Made by a program: the position numbers and the translations under genes. The notes under the pieces were generated by a model, which did not search any database, was not told the origin of the DNA, and worked only from the letters and a program-made list of their open reading frames with translations. Positions 1-8,999 of a DNA stretch of 64,000 nucleotides are shown piece after piece. The stretch is from F23-B02 sp963633225 (GTDB lineage Bacteria > Bacillota > Clostridia > Oscillospirales > Oscillospiraceae), in contig CAVGXR010000042.1 of assembly GCA_963633225.1 (NCBI GenBank), forward strand, positions 1 to 64,000. The letters run 5' to 3'. Numbering within the stretch: position 1 is the first letter of the stretch; each line of letters starts with the position of its first letter.

Positions 1-51
1 TACCTGCGTGAGCGCGTCGGTAAGAGAGCAAAGGTCAAGGAGCGCCTGTAA
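1..51 (+). CDS. rplS: 50S ribosomal protein L19, C-terminal end (partial)
   Basis: The window opens inside an open frame that ends at the TAA at 49-51. It encodes YLRERVGKRAKVKERL, which matches the conserved C-terminus of L19 (YLR-RVGK-A-KVKE). L19 sits at the 30S-50S interface of the ribosome. Only 16 residues are visible, so nothing can be said about the rest. In Firmicutes rplS commonly precedes lepB and rbgA (ylqF), and both follow here, which supports the call. A strong terminator lies directly downstream. Confidence 0.85.
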   Translation, partial: YLRERVGKRAKVKERL

Positions 52-74
52 GCGTTCGGACCTGTCTATCGGTT

Positions 75-103
75 CAAAAAAAGCGGCCTTGGCCGCTTTT
101 TTT
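75..103 (+). terminator. Rho-independent terminator after rplS
   Basis: A GCGGCC/GGCCGC stem with a TT loop is flanked by an A-run on the left and seven Ts on the right. It ends the ribosomal protein operon before the lepB promoter. Confidence 0.9.
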
Positions 104-104
104 G

Positions 105-134
105 TTGCCTTAGAGCATGCTCATCGTGTATAAT
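105..134 (+). promoter_or_regulatory. Candidate sigma-A promoter of lepB
   Basis: TTGCCT at 105-110 and a perfect TATAAT at 129-134 are separated by 18 nt, just after the rplS terminator and 33 nt before the lepB start. Confidence 0.6.
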
Positions 135-167
135 ATATTGATAAACTCAGCAAGAGGTAATTTTGAA

Positions 168-749
168 ATGAAAAAAGACAAAGATAAAGTCAAAAAGCCG
201 GAAAAAGCAAAGACAGAGACTACAATGCGCGGCGAGATATACGACTGGATGCAGAGCCTTGTGTTTGCGCTCATTATATGCATAATCGTGTTCGTATTTT
301 TGTTCCGCATAGTCGATGTCTCCGGCGATTCGATGAACCCAACGCTTACAAACGGCGACAAGCTTGTCGTGTCGGACGTTTTCTATACTCCCAAGCAGGG
401 AGATATAATCATCTTCCGCAAGGATGATTACAAGCCGGAGGCGCTTGTAAAGCGCGTCATTGCGACCGAGGGGCAGACCATTGACATAGACTTTGACCGA
501 GGCCGTGTTTATGTTGACGGCGAGCTTCTTGATGAGCCGTATATTGCCGAGCTTACCAAAAACCAGCTCGATTTTCAGGGACCGCAGACCGTTCCCGAGG
601 GCTGCGTGTTCGTAATGGGCGATAACCGCAACGCATCGTCCGACAGCCGCAGGGCGGAGATAGGCATGGTAGATGAGCGCCTTATAATCGGCAAGGTACT
701 GCTGCGCGTGTTCCCGTTTGATTCCATCGGCGTTCCGGACGGTGAATGA
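168..749 (+). CDS. lepB: Signal peptidase I
   Basis: This type I signal peptidase cleaves signal peptides from exported preproteins at the outer face of the membrane. The 193-aa protein has a charged Lys-rich cytoplasmic tail, one membrane segment at about 31-50, the catalytic Ser55 in SGDSMNP and the general base Lys95 in LVKRVIA. The family box GDNRNASSDSR lies at 151-161. Its length fits the short Gram-positive (SipS-like) class. I chose the ATG at 168, which has AGAGG 10 nt upstream; an upstream in-frame start at 117 would lie within the promoter. It is followed by rbgA at a one-base gap, probably in the same transcript. Confidence 0.95.
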   Translation: MKKDKDKVKKPEKAKTETTMRGEIYDWMQSLVFALIICIIVFVFLFRIVDVSGDSMNPTLTNGDKLVVSDVFYTPKQGDIIIFRKDDYKPEALVKRVIATEGQTIDIDFDRGRVYVDGELLDEPYIAELTKNQLDFQGPQTVPEGCVFVMGDNRNASSDSRRAEIGMVDERLIIGKVLLRVFPFDSIGVPDGE

Positions 750-750
750 T

Positions 751-1620
751 ATGTCCGGCGTGAACTATGAAAAAATGAATATCCAGTGGTTTCCCGGCCA
801 CATGACCAAGGCGCAGCGCATGATAGAGGACAGCATAAAGCAGTGCGATGCCGTGTGCGAGATACTTGACGCGAGAATACCTGACTCGAGCCGCAATCCC
901 GATATAGACCGCCTTGCCGCCGGAAAGCCGAGACTGATAATCCTGAACCGCTGCGACCTTGCCGATCCGAAGATCACCGCGCAGTGGCGGAGCTTTTTTG
1001 AGGCTCAGGGCATCAGAATACTCGAAACCGATGCGAAAAGCGGCAGGGGAGTCAGCAGCTTTGCACCTGCTCTGCGTGAGCTCCTGAAGGATAAGATAGC
1101 CGATTACGCCGCCAAGGGGCAGGTAAACCGTCCGATGCGCGTAATGATACTCGGTATACCTAACGTTGGAAAATCAACGTTTATAAACAAGGTCGCAAAG
1201 CGCAAGGCCGCGATAGCGGGCGATAAGCCCGGCGTTACCCGAGGCAAGCAGTGGATAAACATCGACAGAGGCCTTGACCTGCTGGACACCCCCGGCATAC
1301 TCTGGCCGAAGTTTGATTCGCAGGAGGTCGGCGAAATGCTGGCCATAACGAATGCAATAAAGTCGGACGTTCTGGATAAGGAGACGCTTGCTGCAAATTT
1401 CATGCTGCGGCTTCGTGAAATGTATCCCGAGGCGCTTACGGCACGCTATAAGTTCGAGCCCGATCCCGAGGCAAACGGCTTTGAGCTTCTTGAGGCTGCC
1501 GCAAAAAAGCGCGGCTTTCTTGTATCAAAGGGCGAATACGACATTGAGCGCATGGCAAATACACTGCTGGGCGAGTATCACGACGGAAAGCTTGGCAGGA
1601 TAAGTCTGGAGAAACCGTGA
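751..1620 (+). CDS. rbgA: Ribosome biogenesis GTPase RbgA (YlqF)
   Basis: RbgA is a circularly permuted GTPase required for late assembly of the 50S subunit. The permuted order is visible: G4 NRCD at about 66-69 comes first, then G1 GIPNVGKST at 135-143, a G2 threonine in PGVTRG and G3 DTPG at 179-182. The family-typical NIQWFPGHM is near the N-terminus. The ATG at 751 has GGTGA five bases upstream; the ATG at 775 would give the more usual MNIQWF N-terminus but has no SD. It sits one base after lepB and overlaps rnhB by one base. Confidence 0.95.
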   Translation: MSGVNYEKMNIQWFPGHMTKAQRMIEDSIKQCDAVCEILDARIPDSSRNPDIDRLAAGKPRLIILNRCDLADPKITAQWRSFFEAQGIRILETDAKSGRGVSSFAPALRELLKDKIADYAAKGQVNRPMRVMILGIPNVGKSTFINKVAKRKAAIAGDKPGVTRGKQWINIDRGLDLLDTPGILWPKFDSQEVGEMLAITNAIKSDVLDKETLAANFMLRLREMYPEALTARYKFEPDPEANGFELLEAAAKKRGFLVSKGEYDIERMANTLLGEYHDGKLGRISLEKP

Positions 1621-2219
1621 TGACAGAGCTGTGGGAGCTTGAAAACGAGATATACGACAGCGGCGTTGAGCTCATCTGCGGCGTTGACGAGGCCGGACGC
1701 GGCCCGCTTGCGGGACCTGTGTGTGCAGCTGCGGTCATCCTGCCGCGAGGCCACAAGATAGAAGGTCTCAACGACTCAAAAAAGCTGAGCGGTAAAAAGC
1801 GAGATAAGCTTTTTGATATAATATGCTCCGAGGCACTGAGCTATGGCATTGCCTTTGCAAGCGTTGAGGATATCGAGCAGATAAATATCTTAAATGCCGC
1901 GATGCTTGCAATGAACAGGGCGATAGAAAAGCTCTCTGTTAAGCCCACGCTTGCGCTTATCGACGGAAACCGTGATTCGGCGATAAGGATGCCGAGCCGC
2001 TGCGTTGTAAAGGGCGACGCAAGCTGCGCCGATATAGCGGCGGCGTCGATACTGGCAAAGGTCAGCCGTGACAGATATATGCTTCAAATGGCGGAAATGT
2101 ATCCCGAATATCACTTTGAAAAGCACAAGGGCTACGGCACGAAGCTTCACTACGAGGCTCTGCGCGAATACGGCCCCTGCGAGATACACCGCCCGAGCTT
2201 CCTGAGGAAAATGCACTGA
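1620..2219 (+). CDS. rnhB: Ribonuclease HII
   Basis: This endonuclease cleaves RNA in RNA-DNA hybrids, including single misincorporated ribonucleotides. The type 2 RNase H signature GVDEAGRGPL is at 21-30 and carries the first catalytic acidic pair, D23 and E24. The 199-aa length fits the short clostridial form. The ATG at 1620 overlaps the rbgA TGA (TGATG) with GGAG about nine bases upstream. The neighbours rbgA and yraN match the classical ylqF-rnhB-yraN order. Confidence 0.95.
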   Translation: MTELWELENEIYDSGVELICGVDEAGRGPLAGPVCAAAVILPRGHKIEGLNDSKKLSGKKRDKLFDIICSEALSYGIAFASVEDIEQINILNAAMLAMNRAIEKLSVKPTLALIDGNRDSAIRMPSRCVVKGDASCADIAAASILAKVSRDRYMLQMAEMYPEYHFEKHKGYGTKLHYEALREYGPCEIHRPSFLRKMH

Positions 2220-2578
2220 TGGCCGAGGAAACGTTGGGAGCCTTCGGAGAGCGGAAGGCGGCAAACTACCTGCGCCTGCACGGATACAGGATAGTTGACA
2301 CAAACTGCCGCTACAGGCAGGGCGAGATAGATATAATCGCAAAAAAGCGCAATTACATAGTTTTTGTCGAGGTAAAGCTCAGAAAAAACAGCAATTACGG
2401 GCAGGCGCGTGAGTTCGTTACGGCAGCAAAGCAGCAGCGCGTCATCACGGCGGCGCAGCTCTGGCTGCAATCGCACGAAACCGAGCTTCAGCCGCGCTTT
2501 GACGTTATTGAGGTCTATGCACCTGAGGGCGTAAGCTCCAGAAAAGTTACGATAAATCATATTGAAAATGCATTTTAA
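2219..2578 (+). CDS. yraN: UPF0102 family protein YraN (endonuclease-like fold)
   Basis: The 119-aa protein has the UPF0102 landmarks: N-terminal GAFGERKAANYLRLHGY, then CRYRQGEIDIIAKK and FVEVKLR. The spaced D and E-x-K residues in the last two are the nuclease-like motif of the PD-(D/E)XK fold. The biochemical role of the family is not settled. It overlaps rnhB by one base (TGATG), so translation is probably coupled. It is the last gene of this operon. Confidence 0.9.
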   Translation: MAEETLGAFGERKAANYLRLHGYRIVDTNCRYRQGEIDIIAKKRNYIVFVEVKLRKNSNYGQAREFVTAAKQQRVITAAQLWLQSHETELQPRFDVIEVYAPEGVSSRKVTINHIENAF

Positions 2579-2768
2579 GTAAGCTAAGTAAGCTATGATT
2601 AAATGCGTCAGATGGCCGGACGAGAGAATTTGGGCTCTGATGGCGGCACTTTTTCGCAGGAATACTTTGTGTGTTTCAAGAAAACGTGACTAAATCAGGG
2701 CACAAGTCATCCATTCAGACGCTTACCGTCATTTATTCAGCACTTACTTAAGCGGAAAGGGGAACCTT
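2579..2768 (+). other. Unexplained 190-nt leader of thrC with terminal inverted repeat
   Basis: This intergenic stretch is bounded by a 9-bp inverted repeat: TTAAGTAAG at 2575-2583 and CTTACTTAA at 2743-2751. Near its left end TAAGTAAGC is repeated in tandem. A 32-codon frame (2595-2693) has no SD and only one Thr codon, so it does not look like an attenuator peptide. I find no T-box motif. The thrC SD GGAAAGGGG follows the right repeat. It could be a structured leader or a small degenerate insertion. Confidence 0.4.
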
Positions 2769-4250
2769 ATGTTATATTTCAGCACCCGAAACTCGAAAGA
2801 AAAGGTCACTGCATCTCAGGCAATATCACGCGGCCTTGCACCCGACGGCGGCCTGTATGTACCCGAAAGCCTGCCGCAGCTGAGCCTTGAAGATATAAAG
2901 CTGCTCGGCAAGGGAGATTACCGCGCAAGAGCCTGCACAATAATGAAGCCCTTCCTCGATGAGTTTACCGAGGACGAGCTCAAGACCATGGTATCCCGTG
3001 CATACGGTGATAATTTTGACAGCGGCAGCGCAGCGCCTGTGCATTTTCTTGACGACAGCACGGCGGTGCTTGAGCTGTGGCACGGTTCCACCTGCGCGTT
3101 TAAGGACATGGCGCTTCAGATGCTCCCGCATCTGCTGACTGCTTCGCTCAGAAAATGCGGCGAAAAAAGAAAGGTCTGCATCCTTGTCGCCACAAGCGGC
3201 GACACCGGCAAGGCGGCTCTTGAGGGCTTTGCCGATGTTGAGAACACAAAGATACTCGTGTTCTATCCCCATAACGGCGTGTCCGACGTGCAGCAACTCC
3301 AGATGGTCACCCAGAAAGGTGAAAACGTCAGCGTAGCTGCCGTGCGCGGCAATTTTGACGATGCGCAGACCGGCGTAAAGCAGATATTCGGCGATAAGAG
3401 CTTTGCGGATGAGCTCAGCGAAAGGGGCTGGTTCCTCTCGTCGGCAAACTCCATTAACTGGGGCAGACTCCTGCCGCAGATAGTCTACTATTTCTCGGCC
3501 TACTGCGATTATGCAAACTCCGGACGTGTAAGCTACGGCGACACGGTCGATTTCGTCGTTCCCACCGGCAACTTCGGCAATATTCTTGCCTGCTGGTATG
3601 CAAAGAGCATGGGGCTTCCGGTTGGCAAGCTCATATGTGCGTCAAATCAGAACAATGTTCTTGCAGATTTTCTTGCCCGCGGCGTTTATGACCGCAACAG
3701 GACATTCTATACGACCATTTCCCCGTCTATGGACATACTTGTTTCCAGCAATCTTGAGCGCCTGCTGTACTGCATCTGCAAAAACGACGCGGAGGTCGCA
3801 GGCTACATGTCGCAGCTTTCAAAAACGGGCAGCTACGATGTGTCGGATGAGATAAAGGCCGTTATAAGTAAGCAGTTTGTCGGCGGCTATTGCTCGGATG
3901 CCGATACAATGGCGGCAATAAATAAGGTCTACACCGAAAACGCGTATCTTATGGATACGCACACCGCCGTTGCATACAAAAAGCTTTCCGATTACCGCAG
4001 CGAAACGGGCAGCATGTCTCCCACGATCGTCGTGTCCACAGCAAGCCCGTATAAGTTCTGCGACAGTGTTCTCAGGGCTCTGGGGCAGGGGAGCGACGCT
4101 CCCGGAACGGAGCTTATAGAAAAGCTCTCCGAGGTGACGAAAACGCTCGTTCCAAAGCCGCTTGCAGGTCTTGACAAGCGCGAAAAGCGCTTCGGGCTCG
4201 TTGTGGACAAGCAGGATATGAAGGCCGCCGTTGCGGACTTCCTGAAATAA
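2769..4250 (+). CDS. thrC: Threonine synthase
   Basis: This PLP enzyme converts O-phosphohomoserine to threonine, the last step of threonine synthesis. At 493 aa it belongs to the long threonine synthase class. The N-terminal YFSTRNSKEKVTASQAISRG and the PLP lysine K112 in HGSTCAFKDMAL are diagnostic. The phosphate-binding loop ATSGDTGKAA follows. An AAAGGGG SD precedes the ATG. It stands alone, with no hom or thrB nearby, behind a 190-nt leader. It ends about 10 bases before a hairpin shared with the convergent DUF1540 gene. Confidence 0.95.
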   Translation: MLYFSTRNSKEKVTASQAISRGLAPDGGLYVPESLPQLSLEDIKLLGKGDYRARACTIMKPFLDEFTEDELKTMVSRAYGDNFDSGSAAPVHFLDDSTAVLELWHGSTCAFKDMALQMLPHLLTASLRKCGEKRKVCILVATSGDTGKAALEGFADVENTKILVFYPHNGVSDVQQLQMVTQKGENVSVAAVRGNFDDAQTGVKQIFGDKSFADELSERGWFLSSANSINWGRLLPQIVYYFSAYCDYANSGRVSYGDTVDFVVPTGNFGNILACWYAKSMGLPVGKLICASNQNNVLADFLARGVYDRNRTFYTTISPSMDILVSSNLERLLYCICKNDAEVAGYMSQLSKTGSYDVSDEIKAVISKQFVGGYCSDADTMAAINKVYTENAYLMDTHTAVAYKKLSDYRSETGSMSPTIVVSTASPYKFCDSVLRALGQGSDAPGTELIEKLSEVTKTLVPKPLAGLDKREKRFGLVVDKQDMKAAVADFLK

Positions 4251-4260
4251 AATATGTAAA

Positions 4261-4276
4261 CGGGGCTTGCGCCCCG
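4261..4276 (-). terminator. Hairpin between convergent thrC and DUF1540 genes
   Basis: CGGGGC TTGC GCCCCG forms a 6-bp GC stem. The T-rich tract (TTTACATATTTT) follows on the minus strand, so it mainly serves the DUF1540 gene. On the plus strand it has no T-run and would be a weak stop for thrC. Confidence 0.65.
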
Positions 4277-4282
4277 CTACGA

Positions 4283-4468
4283 TCAGTTGCAGCAGCCGCG
4301 TGGGCAGAAGGTCGAGCAGAAGGTCTCCGACTTGGTCGTTGCCTTCTCGTTCTGAACCTTGATCTGCGATGCCGAACACTTGCAGTCGATGGTGTTGTAC
4401 TTGCAATTTGTTACATCACAGCCGACACCGGTTATCTGACCTGAGTTCATTTTCTTGTTGTTGTTCAT
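4283..4468 (-). CDS. DUF1540 domain protein, small Cys-rich protein
   Basis: This 61-aa minus-strand gene matches DUF1540: GVGCDVTNCKYN, then CKCSASQIKVQNEKA and a C-terminal SETFCSTFCPRG. Eight cysteines (17, 22, 29, 31, 51, 55, 59, 60) suggest a metal-binding or disulfide-rich fold. The family's function is unknown; it is frequent in spore-forming Clostridia. A perfect GGAGG lies eight bases before the ATG, and a terminator follows the stop, so this is a real monocistronic gene and not a shadow frame. It is the only protein gene on the minus strand and diverges from the phosphoesterase gene. Confidence 0.85.
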   Translation of the reverse strand: MNNNKKMNSGQITGVGCDVTNCKYNTIDCKCSASQIKVQNEKATTKSETFCSTFCPRGCCN

Positions 4469-4544
4469 TTTCTTACCTCCAGAGAGTATTGTCCTCAGAC
4501 AGTATTATTCTTGACCGTAATAATAAAAACTATACGGAGGCAGC

Positions 4545-5231
4545 ATGTCTTTATACACCATCGGCGATCTTCATCTGTCGCTCGGAACAAATAAACCAAT
4601 GGACGTTTTCGGCGGACGCTGGGAAAATTACATTCAAAAGCTCAGCGAAGGCTTCTCAGAGCTCGGGGACGATGATCTGACCGTTTTATGCGGTGATATC
4701 ACATGGGGAATGACGATGGAGGAGGCACTGCCGGACTTTGAGTTTATAGACGCTCTGCCAGGACGAAAGATAATATTGAAAGGCAACCATGATTACTGGT
4801 GGACGACGGCCACCAAGGCACGAAAATTTTTCGCCGAGCACGGTATAGAGAGCATAGACGTAATGCACAACACAAGCTTTGAGTACGCCGGAGTTTCTAT
4901 CTGCGGGACTCGCGGCTGGTTTTATGAAGAAAGTCGCGGAATTGAGCACGATAAGAAAATAATGAACCGCGAGATCATGCGGCTTGAAGCTTCTCTCAAA
5001 TCGGCTGAGACCGATGAGATATATGTATTTCTGCATTATCCGCCGAAATACATTAATTATACATGCCCCGAGATCCTTGAGCTTTTGCAGAAATATAAGG
5101 TAAAGCGCTGCTGTTACGGACACATTCACGGCGCGGGCTGCCAATATGCATTCAACGGCACGCTCGGCGGCACGGATTTCATGCTCGTTTCAGCTGATCA
5201 TGTTAAATTCAGACCTGTAAAGCTTATTTAA
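4545..5231 (+). CDS. Calcineurin-like metallophosphoesterase
   Basis: This 228-aa protein has the five metallophosphoesterase motifs: GDLHLS (D8, H10), CGDITWG (D51), GNHDYW at 80-85, a single HYPP histidine and the final YGHIHG. These residues bind a dinuclear metal centre, so a phosphomonoesterase or phosphodiesterase activity is expected. The substrate cannot be read from sequence. There is no signal peptide or membrane segment, so it is cytoplasmic. A CGGAGG SD precedes the ATG. It appears monocistronic between the divergent DUF1540 gene and the tig promoter. Confidence 0.85.
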   Translation: MSLYTIGDLHLSLGTNKPMDVFGGRWENYIQKLSEGFSELGDDDLTVLCGDITWGMTMEEALPDFEFIDALPGRKIILKGNHDYWWTTATKARKFFAEHGIESIDVMHNTSFEYAGVSICGTRGWFYEESRGIEHDKKIMNREIMRLEASLKSAETDEIYVFLHYPPKYINYTCPEILELLQKYKVKRCCYGHIHGAGCQYAFNGTLGGTDFMLVSADHVKFRPVKLI

Positions 5232-5240
5232 AGAAAATAA

Positions 5241-5269
5241 TTGCTTTTGACTGAAATATCTGTTATTAT
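5241..5269 (+). promoter_or_regulatory. Candidate promoter of tig
   Basis: TTGCTT at 5241-5246 and TATTAT at 5264-5269 with a 17-nt spacer lie 40 nt before the tig start. No CIRCE or CtsR-like repeat is visible. Confidence 0.45.
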
Positions 5270-5308
5270 GTTTTGGTCTATGTGAATTATATTAGGAGGA
5301 ATATATAA

Positions 5309-6628
5309 ATGTTAGTCAAGAACGTAGAAAAGAAAGACTCCAAGGCCGCCAGCTTTCAGGTCGAAGTCGATGCAAAGGAGTTCGACGAAGCGGTAAACAA
5401 GGCGTTTAACAAGAATAAGAGCCATATCTCCATCCCCGGCTTCAGACAGGGCAAGGCTCCACGCGCCGTCGTTGAGGGCATGTACGGCCACGACGTTTTC
5501 TATCAGGATGCCATCGATGAGCTCGTCGCTCCGGCATATGAGCACGGCTATGACAACTGCGGCCTGAAGATAATCGGCAAGCCCGCAGTTTCCAATATGG
5601 ATCTTTCCGACGATAAGGTTCTCACCCTGACCTTTGATGTTGAGCTCTACCCCGAGGTAACTCTCGGCGAGTACAAGAACCTCAGCGCTGTCAAGGAGAC
5701 CTATGTGATCACCGAAGAGGATGTTGACAGCCAGATCGACGGTGTCCGCAAGCGCAATGGCCGCGTTATCGACCTCGAGCGCGAGGCTCAGATGGGTGAT
5801 ACCGCAGATATCGACTTTGAAGGCACTCTCGACGGTGTTCCCTTCGACGGCGGCACGGCAGAGGGCTATGAGCTCGAGCTCGGCTCCAATACATTCGTCC
5901 CCGGCTTTGAGGAGCAGATCGTAGGCATGAACATCGGCGATGAGAAGGATATAAACATCACCTTCCCCGAGGACTACGCGGCAGAGCTTGCAGGCAAGGA
6001 CGTCGTGTTCAAGGTCAAGCTCAACGGACTGTCCATGACCGAGCTGCCCGAGCTCGACGATGATTTCGTTCAGGACGTTTCCGAGTTCAACACCGTTGAG
6101 GAATACAGAGCCGACACCCGCAAGGACATGGAGCGCGTCATGGATCAGCAGATGGACGCAAAGTTCCGCACCGCTATCATGACCAAGGCCTGTGACAATA
6201 TGACCGTCGAGGTTCCCGAGAGCATGATGCAGGAGAAGATCGACGAGCTTATCCGCAGCTATGCTGCAAACTTCGGACTTTCCGACCCGAAGATGAGCAC
6301 CGACGATATAAAGAAGATGATGGGTCTTGACGACGAGGCGATCAACGCGACCATCCGCCCCGCAGCAGAGTATCAGGTAAAGCAGGAGCTCCTGCTTGAG
6401 GCTATCGTTGAGGCCGAGAACATTGAAGTCACCGACGAGGAGCTTGAGGATTATATCAAGGGCGCAGCCGAGACTGTCGGCGCAGAGCCCGAGCAGATCC
6501 GTAAGTACTTCGGCGACGACTATATAAGAAACGAGTTCAAGAAGGAAAAGGCGACCAAGATCGTTATAGAGTCGGCTACCGAGGAAGCTCCCGCCGAAGA
6601 GCCCGCCGAGGAAAAAGAGGCCGAATAA
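5309..6628 (+). CDS. tig: Trigger factor (ribosome-bound chaperone and prolyl isomerase)
   Basis: Trigger factor binds near the ribosomal exit tunnel and shields nascent chains. The 439-aa protein has the ribosome-binding domain with the signature GFRQGKAPR near residue 47. The FKBP-type isomerase domain spans about 155-245 (GDTADIDFEGTLDG, FVPGFEEQIVGM). The helical C-terminal substrate-binding domain follows and ends in an Ala/Glu-rich tail. AGGAGG precedes the ATG by about 10 bases. It leads the block tig-clpP-clpX-lon-engB, the standard Firmicute order. Confidence 0.97.
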   Translation: MLVKNVEKKDSKAASFQVEVDAKEFDEAVNKAFNKNKSHISIPGFRQGKAPRAVVEGMYGHDVFYQDAIDELVAPAYEHGYDNCGLKIIGKPAVSNMDLSDDKVLTLTFDVELYPEVTLGEYKNLSAVKETYVITEEDVDSQIDGVRKRNGRVIDLEREAQMGDTADIDFEGTLDGVPFDGGTAEGYELELGSNTFVPGFEEQIVGMNIGDEKDINITFPEDYAAELAGKDVVFKVKLNGLSMTELPELDDDFVQDVSEFNTVEEYRADTRKDMERVMDQQMDAKFRTAIMTKACDNMTVEVPESMMQEKIDELIRSYAANFGLSDPKMSTDDIKKMMGLDDEAINATIRPAAEYQVKQELLLEAIVEAENIEVTDEELEDYIKGAAETVGAEPEQIRKYFGDDYIRNEFKKEKATKIVIESATEEAPAEEPAEEKEAE

Positions 6629-6688
6629 TCAGCCGCGTATAAGGATATGATCTCCGAGATAAGCACAACGAAAGGAGACGTTATAAAA

Positions 6689-7270
6689 ATGAGTTTAGTA
6701 CCCTATGTAGTAGAGCAGACAAGCCGCGGCGAGCGCTCGTATGACATTTTTTCAAGACTTCTCAACGACCGCATAATCATGCTGTCCGAGGAGGTCAACG
6801 ACACGACCGCCAGCCTTATCGTAGCCCAGCTTCTTTACCTTGAGGCGCAGGATCCCGATAAGGACATACAGTTTTATATAAACAGCCCCGGCGGCTCCGT
6901 CACCTCCGGCATGGCTATCTATGATACCATGCAGTATATAAAGCCCGATGTATCCACCATATGCATCGGCATGGCGGCATCCATGGGCGCATTCCTGCTC
7001 TCGAGCGGCGCAAAGGGCAAGCGCCTTGCGCTTCCCAATGCAGAGATAATGATCCACCAGCCCTCCGGCGGCAGCAAGGGTCAGTGCACCGATATCCAGA
7101 TCCAGGCCGAGCAGATCCTGAAGATAAAGAAAAATCTCAATAGGATACTCGCCGAAAACACGGGCAAGGATATCGCCGCCGTTGAAGCAGACTGCGAACG
7201 CGACCATTTCATGTCCGCACAGGAAGCCCTCGAATACGGTCTTATCGACAAGGTGATCACGAAGCGATAA
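6689..7270 (+). CDS. clpP: ATP-dependent Clp protease proteolytic subunit
   Basis: This serine peptidase forms the tetradecameric chamber that degrades proteins fed by ClpX and other Clp ATPases. The 193-aa protein carries the triad Ser98 (GMAASMGAF), His123 (MIHQPSGG) and Asp172 (CERDHFMS). The N-terminus MSLVPYVVEQTSRGERSYDI is family-typical. AAAGGAGACG lies upstream of the ATG at 6689, which excludes the upstream in-frame start at 6647. It is separated from clpX by 382 nt of palindromic DNA, unusual for this pair. Confidence 0.97.
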   Translation: MSLVPYVVEQTSRGERSYDIFSRLLNDRIIMLSEEVNDTTASLIVAQLLYLEAQDPDKDIQFYINSPGGSVTSGMAIYDTMQYIKPDVSTICIGMAASMGAFLLSSGAKGKRLALPNAEIMIHQPSGGSKGQCTDIQIQAEQILKIKKNLNRILAENTGKDIAAVEADCERDHFMSAQEALEYGLIDKVITKR

Positions 7271-7312
7271 GCACGAATTGATTGGGGGATTGCGTTTTTT
7301 CTCTCATAGGAT

Positions 7313-7624
7313 GTCAAAAAACTGCGCTGCTGCGTAAAGATAATCGCGCAGCGGGGGAGCTCGAGGGGTAGCGCAGCGTCGGCACGGGAGTGAATGACAT
7401 GCCGGCGGCATGTCAGAGCCGTGCTGTGACCGAGCCGCAGCGAGAAAAGAGCCGCCTCGAGTTAGATTATAGCCATCAAAAATGCCTGAGCTATAAGGCT
7501 TTTTGACGAGTGCAGCGAGATTTTTCGTGAAGTGAAAGCTTCACAAAAAATGTGGCGTTTTTGAAGCGTGAAAAAAAGTCGCAGACTTTTTTGACACGCT
7601 TTGGGGGGAACGGCGTGTTCCCCC
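7313..7624 (+). repeat. Palindrome-rich intergenic element between clpP and clpX
   Basis: The 382-nt gap holds no convincing gene. It holds four inverted-repeat units. First, a nested structure has an outer arm CTCGAGG (7360-7366)/CCTCGAG (7455-7461), a middle arm GCACGG (7382-7387)/CCGTGC (7419-7424) and an inner arm TGACATGCC (7395-7403)/GGCATGTCA (7407-7415). Second, GTGAAG/CTTCAC spans 7527-7544. Third, AAGCGTG (7564-7570)/CACGCTT (7595-7601) encloses AAAAAAGTC/GACTTTTTT. Fourth, GGGGGAAC (7604-7611) pairs with GTTCCCCC (7617-7624). GTCAAAAA near 7313 and TTTTTGAC near 7505 also bound the left half. The third unit could terminate clpP transcription. A shorter relative lies near 22135. Confidence 0.7.
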
Positions 7625-7652
7625 ATTTACATCATTTCCTGAGGTAGAACTT

Positions 7653-8894
<1,242 letters not shown>

Positions 8895-8935
8895 TACCTT
8901 CAATCAACACGGGCGCATCAATCGAAGGTACAGCA

Positions 8936-8974
8936 CGGCAAGACGGGGCATTGCCCTGCCTTGCCGCGTTTTTT
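8936..8974 (+). terminator. Terminator between clpX and lon
   Basis: CGGCAAG (8936-8942) pairs with CTTGCCG (8960-8966), with inner GGGC/GCCC pairing, followed by CGTTTTTTA. Just upstream an inverted repeat, TACCTTC (8895-8901)/GAAGGTA (8924-8930), can form a second hairpin. Confidence 0.8.
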
Positions 8975-8999
8975 ATTCCTCATTAAGGAGGTAAAGCAT

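Noticed and set aside
2595..2693. A 32-codon frame in the thrC leader as a threonine attenuator peptide
   Set aside because: No SD and a single Thr codon, so it cannot sense threonine in the classical way.
2579..2768. A T-box upstream of thrC
   Set aside because: The invariant GGTGGNACCGCG core is absent.
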